A stretch of 64,000 nt of DNA from Bacteroidales bacterium (GTDB taxonomy: Bacteria; Bacteroidota; Bacteroidia; Bacteroidales; UBA932), in contig JAEEIQ010000090.1 of the NCBI GenBank assembly GCA_016281435.1, forward strand, positions 66,496 through 130,495. The letters are read 5' to 3'. The position numbers and the translations under genes were made by a program. Below the pieces are notes generated by a model. That model saw only the letters and a list, made by a program, of their open reading frames with translations, was not told the origin of the DNA and searched no databases. Shown here one piece after another: positions 58,601 through 64,000 of this stretch. The number at the start of each line of letters is the position of its first letter. The stretch's first letter is position 1.

Positions 58601-60265
58601 ATGAGAAAGCATTCATTTATCGTATTGATGTCCATTGCGGCCTTGTCTCTGTCGTGCAGCCGGATGGAGTCTGAGATGGAACCTCGGGGCGGATTCCCTT
58701 TGGAGGAGGCGAAGGCCAGCTTCGAGGCCGCGGTGTCGGGGACAGCGACGCGTAGCGGCGGTGTTCAGCCTGTACGCAGCCGCCTGTCCTCCGGGGAGAT
58801 TACACCGTGGTGGGAAGATGCCGAGTGTGTGGAAGGGACGGGCGAAATCACTTACACTGTTCCCTACGAGGGAGAATACCGCATATACTCGTATAGCGGG
58901 AAGTACAGTGAGAAGCCAGTCCGCCCGTGGCGCCGTGTCGGTCAGGAACTTGTGCTGAGCAAGGACCTGGGGAGCGGTTCAGTGGAAGTTCTTGTCAAAT
59001 CAACGGTCAAGAGGCTCGGGCTCCGGCAGAAAGCCAAGTTCAGCGGTGTTGTGGTGTTTACGGATCTTGTCAGCGGAGGCGTACGGGCGGTTCGTCTGTA
59101 TGAGAATGATACTCTCAAGGAATCGGTCGAGATAGACATGAGTGGCGGAAAGGAGACGATGATAGAGAGTTGCAGGCGGGCGGTGAAGTTGCTGAGGGGT
59201 TATCAGTTTTTCCGGAACCGGAACATCCGGACGCGTTCGGATGACGGGGAGGGGGACCCGGACGGAGATGACGGGGACGAGTGGGAATTCCCGCCAATTG
59301 ATGAGTTGGAGTATTATGACGCAGGTCTTTTTTATGATCCGGATTCAGGCGCATTCTACTATGATTCTGATGGAGATGGATATCCAGATTCTATGTTAAT
59401 CCCACCAAGTATTTCTTCTGCCGATTATGAAGATCCCAATCCGGACCCTTATCCTGGTTGGACTCCGCCAGGCGGTAGTGGGAGTGGAGATGGCCCGGGA
59501 GATGACCCGGGAGATGATCCGGGAGATGACCCGGGAGATGACCCGGGAGATGATCCCGGCGATAGTGGTGAGGGAAATCAACAACAAGGTGACCAGATTG
59601 TAATACAACCACCGTTGGATCTTTCCATAATATTGGGAAATGTTAATTATTATTTGGCCAGATATAATGATTTTGTTAGAAGATACCCTAATATTGCGCC
59701 GCCTTCATATTATCTCGACTATGGAGACAAGTATTGCCGGAGGTTTTCGAATTTAAGTAATAGTCTAAGTAGTGATGGGCAGGCTTGGGTTAGTGTTACA
59801 TTGTATCTGCTCCAAAGTCGCCTTGAAACATATATTATCAATCACCCTGAAGTTGAGTTAAACGATGCAGACTTGAGGACGATTGCTTATAATCAGCACC
59901 CTCAGGCATATATTGATGGAGGCTTTCTCGAATTGAGCTTAATGGATAAAATTCAAATAGCCCTTACTATCGATATAGGTGATTTGATTAGCAATGATGG
60001 TCTCCAGCAGGTACTCAGTATTATTACGGCGCAACAGGACTACTATGATGCAGATACATTCTTCATGACTTCTGAAGGTGTTTCTATGATGGCTAATTGG
60101 ACACAGATACAATCTAATATCTATGATAATATAGATCAGTATTTGTTGAATCATCCTGGATGTCAATACACGCGTGAACAGATATTCAATTACCTTTTGG
60201 GAGGCTTGATAGACTATTTTTATCTCAATATACCCAACTTTAGTCTGTCGGGATATGGTGAATAG
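58601..60265 (+). CDS. Modular surface lipoprotein, copy B
   Basis: This 554-residue protein, with signal and lipobox as in copy A (Cys19), is almost identical to copy A over residues about 1-230 (roughly 15 differences by eye). It then differs: a DSDGDGYPDSM calcium-loop-like segment, a (GDDP)n linker at about 296-321 made of 12-base repeats, and a C-terminal domain (about 340-554; YYLDYGDKYCRRF, GQAWVSVTLYLLQSRL, HPQAYIDGGFLELSLMDK, LISNDGLQQV) that is clearly homologous to that of copy A but only moderately similar. The start is ATG 58601; codons upstream are not needed for the signal. The partner gene overlaps its stop. Confidence 0.75.
   Translation: MRKHSFIVLMSIAALSLSCSRMESEMEPRGGFPLEEAKASFEAAVSGTATRSGGVQPVRSRLSSGEITPWWEDAECVEGTGEITYTVPYEGEYRIYSYSGKYSEKPVRPWRRVGQELVLSKDLGSGSVEVLVKSTVKRLGLRQKAKFSGVVVFTDLVSGGVRAVRLYENDTLKESVEIDMSGGKETMIESCRRAVKLLRGYQFFRNRNIRTRSDDGEGDPDGDDGDEWEFPPIDELEYYDAGLFYDPDSGAFYYDSDGDGYPDSMLIPPSISSADYEDPNPDPYPGWTPPGGSGSGDGPGDDPGDDPGDDPGDDPGDDPGDSGEGNQQQGDQIVIQPPLDLSIILGNVNYYLARYNDFVRRYPNIAPPSYYLDYGDKYCRRFSNLSNSLSSDGQAWVSVTLYLLQSRLETYIINHPEVELNDADLRTIAYNQHPQAYIDGGFLELSLMDKIQIALTIDIGDLISNDGLQQVLSIITAQQDYYDADTFFMTSEGVSMMANWTQIQSNIYDNIDQYLLNHPGCQYTREQIFNYLLGGLIDYFYLNIPNFSLSGYGE
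59486..59563 (+). repeat. In-frame 12-base tandem repeat (GDDP)n
   Basis: About six and a half copies of GGAGATGACCCG with small third-base changes encode a Gly-Asp-Asp-Pro linker in copy B between the N-terminal and C-terminal domains. Copy A has a Gly run plus a DPDDP-type stretch at the same place. The repeat number could change by slippage without breaking the frame. Confidence 0.9.
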
Positions 60266-61310
60266 GTTTTCGCTATCAATATCTGTTTTCTTGTTCTTGA
60301 CAGTCTCTTGTACAAACTGCTCCCGTTTTCATCATGATGAATATTCGGCAGCATCATTTGACAGTGACGCAATGAGAAAGGCAGGATTTAGATCCGGTCC
60401 TGTGTCATTCTCTGATATTGAGCATGGAGCAGTTTGTATAGTCAGAGGAGAAGAAAGTATCATATATTGTACGGCAGACGGCGCCAAGTCTTGGGCATAT
60501 CATTCGACTGTGAAAGGACGTTGTGTTCAGATGGAAAGCATGAATGATACTCTTAAGGCTGTCTTTTATTGTGGGAAAGACAAAATGGTGTCAGTGTATA
60601 ACGGTAAGATAGGTGAGAGAAAGTGGGTCGCTGCACAAAGTTTTGTTTTATCTGGGAATATAGCTAGATTGAATCACGGCTATATCCGTAATAACGGCGT
60701 TCTTTCCGGAACAGGGATTCACTTATTCGAAAACGGGCTGATCGGCATTGTGATGAGTAACAAAATCGCCTTTGTCACAAGAAGTGGAGTATTGATCAAA
60801 GAATACCCTATAGACGTTCCCGATGGCTCTCAAGTTGCATTTTGCTCACGGGGAACAATAGTGCTTAATTCTCCTGGCAGTAACTATCTTTCGTGCTTTT
60901 CTCCCTCGTCATATGCCTCTTTTGATGCAGGCGGGTCGGTGCTATATCTGGAAGGAGCTGACCAGTTCCTGTTGGTAGGACGAATGCACGGCATAGAGGC
61001 TATGAGTATAGACGAGTCCGGTATTCATCATAAGGGAATAGTTTCGAAGGATGGAGATATGCCGAGATGGTTGTGCAAGTCCGGCGACAAGTTGTACGCC
61101 TACTGTCAGCGTCTCAGTCTTGAAACACCCTGGACTAGGCTGTTTGTCTCGGATAATGATGGAAGAACATGGAAATTGATATGTAGGGAATGGTTGATAA
61201 ACCGAAGTTCTGACATTACTAACCATAATATCCATCCTTGTGCCACTCCCCAAGGGGTAATATTATACACACCTGAAGGAAAGGTATACACTGTTCGTGT
61301 GCGGAGGTAG
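60255..61310 (+). CDS. Partner lipoprotein with BNR-like propeller, copy B
   Basis: This 351-residue protein starts at ATG 60255, overlapping the stop of copy B by 11 bases. Signal and lipobox are VSC (near Cys19). Shared features with the 57.2-kb gene are GPVSFSDIEHGAVC at the start of the mature part, YCTADGAKSWAYH, KGRCV, the IDVPDGSQVAFC block, LFVSDNDGRTWKLI and the conserved end HPCATPQGVILYTPEGKVYTV. Between these blocks similarity is low. It ends 22 bases before the lpxB stop codon. Confidence 0.65.
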   Translation: MVNRFSLSISVFLFLTVSCTNCSRFHHDEYSAASFDSDAMRKAGFRSGPVSFSDIEHGAVCIVRGEESIIYCTADGAKSWAYHSTVKGRCVQMESMNDTLKAVFYCGKDKMVSVYNGKIGERKWVAAQSFVLSGNIARLNHGYIRNNGVLSGTGIHLFENGLIGIVMSNKIAFVTRSGVLIKEYPIDVPDGSQVAFCSRGTIVLNSPGSNYLSCFSPSSYASFDAGGSVLYLEGADQFLLVGRMHGIEAMSIDESGIHHKGIVSKDGDMPRWLCKSGDKLYAYCQRLSLETPWTRLFVSDNDGRTWKLICREWLINRSSDITNHNIHPCATPQGVILYTPEGKVYTVRVRR

Positions 61311-61331
61311 ACCACGGCCCTCACGGCGGGC

Positions 61332-62435
61332 TTATTCGCCCCGCAGGGCTCCGATCATGGCGCGGGCGATCTTGCGGGAGGCGCCGGCCCCTCCGAGGGA
61401 TTCGCGGATGCGGGCGTAGTCTGCGAGCATCGCCGAGCGGTACTGCTGATCCTCAAGCAGGCGCCGCACCTCGGAAGTGACCTCATCCGCGTTGAAATCT
61501 TCCTGCACAAGTTCGCGGAAGGCCAGCTTGTCTATGCAGAGATTGCCCAGCGAGATATACTTTATATGGTCCATCACGTGGAGGACCTTGCGGGCGAGGA
61601 ACGCCGTCAGGGGAGTGGTGCTCCAGCAGACGACCTGCGGCGTGCCGAGCAGGGCCGCTTCCAGGGAGGCGGTGCCAGAGTTGATAATCGCGGCGTCGGC
61701 TCCTTTCAGGACATCGTAGGTGCGCCCGAAGACAAGCTCGACGTTCTTCCTTCCCTCCAGATAAGGCTGGTAGTCCTCAATGGCCCTGGACGGGGCCCCG
61801 GCTACCACGACCTTGCATCCGAGACGGTCGGCAACCTCCATGCACACCGGCATCATGCGGCTTATCTCGCCCTTCCTAGAACCTGCGAGCAGCGCCACGT
61901 AGCGGTCCTCGCAGACAGGCTTGAATTCGTGGCCGTCCACCGCGTCGATAAGCGGATTTCCCTCGTAGGTGAAGGGGATGCCTTTCCGGGTGAAATACGG
62001 AATCTCGAACGGGAAGATTATGAACAGCCTGTCCACCCACCGGGCGAGCTTTCGGTTGCGGCCCTCGCGGGAGGCCCAGGTCTTCGGCGCGATGTAGTAG
62101 AAAACCTTTATCCCGCGGGCGTGGCAGAAGCGGGCTATGCGCATGTTGAAGCCGGGGTAGTCGATAAGGATTACGACGTCCGGCTGCCAGCCGAGGATGT
62201 CCTTCTCGCATTCGGACAGGTCCCCGAGGAGCCGGGGAAGCTTCAGGAGAGTGTCGGTGAACCCCATCACGGCGCCTTCCTTGTAGTCCCGCACGAGCGT
62301 GCCGCCGACGGCGGCCATCATCTGCCCGCCGCGATAACGGAACTCCGCTTCAGGGTCTTCGGCAAGAAGGCCCTTCAGGAGATTGCTTCCGTGCAGGTCG
62401 CCGGAAGCCTCGCCGGCAATGAGGTAGTACTTCAT
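61332..62435 (-). CDS. lpxB: Lipid-A-disaccharide synthase
   Basis: This 367-residue GT-B glycosyltransferase joins UDP-2,3-diacylglucosamine and lipid X in lipid A synthesis. Motifs are AGEASGDLHGSNLLKGL (about 6-22), RGGQMMAAVGG, MGFTDTLLKLPRL, IDYPGFNMRIARFCHARGIKVFYYIAPKTWASREGR, LAGSRKGEISRMMPVCMEV, NSGTASLEAALLGTPQVVCW and the C-terminal RKIARAMIGALRGE. It is complete. Its 3' end is repeated as a diverged fragment at 50450-50582. It follows surE closely on the minus strand (two-base gap). Confidence 0.95.
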   Translation of the reverse strand: MKYYLIAGEASGDLHGSNLLKGLLAEDPEAEFRYRGGQMMAAVGGTLVRDYKEGAVMGFTDTLLKLPRLLGDLSECEKDILGWQPDVVILIDYPGFNMRIARFCHARGIKVFYYIAPKTWASREGRNRKLARWVDRLFIIFPFEIPYFTRKGIPFTYEGNPLIDAVDGHEFKPVCEDRYVALLAGSRKGEISRMMPVCMEVADRLGCKVVVAGAPSRAIEDYQPYLEGRKNVELVFGRTYDVLKGADAAIINSGTASLEAALLGTPQVVCWSTTPLTAFLARKVLHVMDHIKYISLGNLCIDKLAFRELVQEDFNADEVTSEVRRLLEDQQYRSAMLADYARIRESLGGAGASRKIARAMIGALRGE

Positions 62436-62437
62436 CT

Positions 62438-63280
62438 TCAGAAATCCGTTTCAAGCCCGAAGTCGGCGATGCGCTTCGATTCGGCAGCGTCGTGCGACAG
62501 CAGCTGGTGGCAGGTGATCGTGATATAGCCCTTTGCCAGGAGGTTGATGTCGGCATTGGGGTCGGAGGCGGAATCGTTGACGATGTCCCCGGCCATCATG
62601 AATTGCTGCTCTCCTTCTTCGGCCTCCGGTACCTCGGGGGCGAGGATGCCGAAGTTCTCGGCCGCGAGCCGGCGGAAAAGGTTCTTGTCGTAGGGAATGA
62701 ACTCGTTGACCCAGCGCAGGATGCTCTGGCGGGCTATCCTGACGCCTTTGATGGCCTTTGCGGGAAGGTTCGGGAAGTTGATGTTGTAGATGGTGCCGTA
62801 GGGCGCGGGACCGGCGGCGAGTATGTTTCCGAGTATGTTGGGGAAGAACTTCCTGACCGCCGAGAAATCGAGGTCGGCCCCGAAAGCGTCGAGGGAAACG
62901 GCCACCGAAGTGATCCCGGCGAGCGCGCCTTCGCTGGCGGCTCCTATGGTTCCGGAATAGCAGTAGGCCGTTCCGAAGTTGCCCCCATGGTTGATTCCGC
63001 TCAGCACGAGGTCGGGCATTTCAGGAGGGAATATGTTGTCGATTCCGAACTTGACGCAGCTGGACGGGGTGCCGTCGAGGTACCACCAGCTCTCGCCGGG
63101 CCGCTCGGATATCTTCTTCACTGCGACCGGCTTTCGCCCCAGGTTGACGGCCATGGACATGCCGCTCTGGTGCTTTTTCGGCGCCACGACCGTAATCTCT
63201 CCGAGGTGTCTTACGCACTCTACGAGGTTCCTGATGCCGCTTGAATCTATTCCGTCGTCGTTGGTGATGAGAATCTTCAT
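62438..63280 (-). CDS. surE: 5'/3'-nucleotidase SurE
   Basis: This 280-residue metal-dependent phosphatase cleaves nucleoside monophosphates. It starts MKILITNDDGIDSSGIRNLVE (metal Asp pair in NDDG), with KKHQSGMSMAVN (metal Ser), PDLVLSGINHGGNFGTAYCYSGTIGAASEGALAG (metal Asn and active site) and INFPNLP. The ATG at 63280 is used; in-frame codons further upstream run through the promoter region. A minus-strand TATATTTG (63307-63300) is the likely -7 box. Confidence 0.94.
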   Translation of the reverse strand: MKILITNDDGIDSSGIRNLVECVRHLGEITVVAPKKHQSGMSMAVNLGRKPVAVKKISERPGESWWYLDGTPSSCVKFGIDNIFPPEMPDLVLSGINHGGNFGTAYCYSGTIGAASEGALAGITSVAVSLDAFGADLDFSAVRKFFPNILGNILAAGPAPYGTIYNINFPNLPAKAIKGVRIARQSILRWVNEFIPYDKNLFRRLAAENFGILAPEVPEAEEGEQQFMMAGDIVNDSASDPNADINLLAKGYITITCHQLLSHDAAESKRIADFGLETDF

Positions 63281-63299
63281 TTTTTTGAGTTTTATTCTG

Positions 63300-63339
63300 C
63301 AAATATAATTGATTTTCACTGAATTTTTTGATAAATTTG
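63300..63339. promoter_or_regulatory. Divergent -7 boxes between surE and gapA
   Basis: TATATTTG on the minus strand (63307-63300) is 20 bases from the surE ATG. TAAATTTG on the plus strand (63332-63339) faces the GAPDH gene, leaving a 5' leader of about 55 bases. -33 boxes are imperfect. Confidence 0.55.
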
Positions 63340-63390
63340 CGCCGCAAATCTGGATTTGCAACGGTTGGAAAGTATTGTTTAACTTTATAA

Positions 63391-64000
<610 letters not shown>

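Noticed and set aside
59486..59563. CRISPR-like tandem repeat
   Set aside because: Units are 12 bases, contiguous without spacers and in frame within a coding region.
59391..59612. His/Pro-rich or Ile/Ser-rich repetitive proteins on the minus strand
   Set aside because: They are reverse readings of the GDDP linker repeat.

Overview
The window is a chromosomal segment of a Bacteroidota bacterium, most likely order Bacteroidales. The evidence is the gene content (families such as DUF4301, GSCFA, DUF3276/PUR-alpha-like, DUF5606, DUF6340, a long NusB and DUF349 beside yidC) and repeated promoters of the Bacteroidetes type (TTTG, about 19 bases, TAnnTTTG). Housekeeping genes are GC-rich: lines I counted by hand gave about 60% G+C, against about 38-40% in parts of the 50.7-61.3 kb block. 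Genus and species cannot be read from the sequence.

Layout. 1-3.2 kb: end of recF, a DciA-like gene, pdxB and a DUF4301 gene. 3.2-7.4 kb: TPR membrane protein, YebC regulator, GSCFA protein, ffh and a small HTH regulator with a doubtful 5' end. 7.3-10.0 kb: an ABC transporter/GntR/DUF2807 operon with a clear promoter and an overlapping palindromic operator. 10.1-13.1 kb: an outer-membrane-like protein and a 5'-nucleotidase. 13.1-17.7 kb: polysaccharide export lipoprotein, Wzc-like tyrosine kinase, CpsB-like phosphatase and RmlC. 17.7-22.8 kb: asnA, dsbD, an esterase and an aminotransferase. 22.8-25.5 kb: tRNA-Val, RNase Y, a probable 6S RNA, zapA and a ZapB-like gene. 25.6-30.8 kb: a Y-family polymerase with a 59-aa partner, yccF, a FISUMP lipoprotein, PNP, an adenosine-type deaminase and a DUF3276 gene. 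30.9-36.1 kb: nusB, yajC, ybbR, coaE, DUF5606, rimO and DUF6340 in tight series. 36.1-39.6 kb: RNase P RNA, glutaminyl cyclotransferase, DUF2207 and LemA. 39.6-44.2 kb: TPP riboswitch and thiM-thiE-tenA-thiL-thiD-mntP. 44.2-50.4 kb: a candidate small RNA, trmD, DUF349, yidC, yggS and a secreted unknown. 61.3-64 kb: lpxB, surE and the start of gapA.

The accessory region lies at about 50.45-61.33 kb. It is bounded by two direct copies of the 3' end of lpxB: the intact gene on the right and a roughly 130-base diverged fragment on the left. Inside are surface lipoprotein genes that share an N-terminal domain but carry different or rapidly diverged C-terminal domains. Each is followed, with overlapping stop and start codons, by a partner lipoprotein gene. 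Two such pairs are tandem duplicates: the 5' part of the first gene and the extreme 3' end of the second are almost identical, while the C-terminal domain and the partner body between them have diverged strongly. This resembles polymorphic effector/partner (toxin/immunity-like) cassettes displayed as lipoproteins. It is my main candidate for an undescribed system; the toxin or immunity role is inference.

Between the pairs sits a 1053-codon chimera of a 5'-truncated O-antigen-ligase-like membrane protein and a transglutaminase-like protein. No integrase, transposase or CRISPR array was seen in the window.
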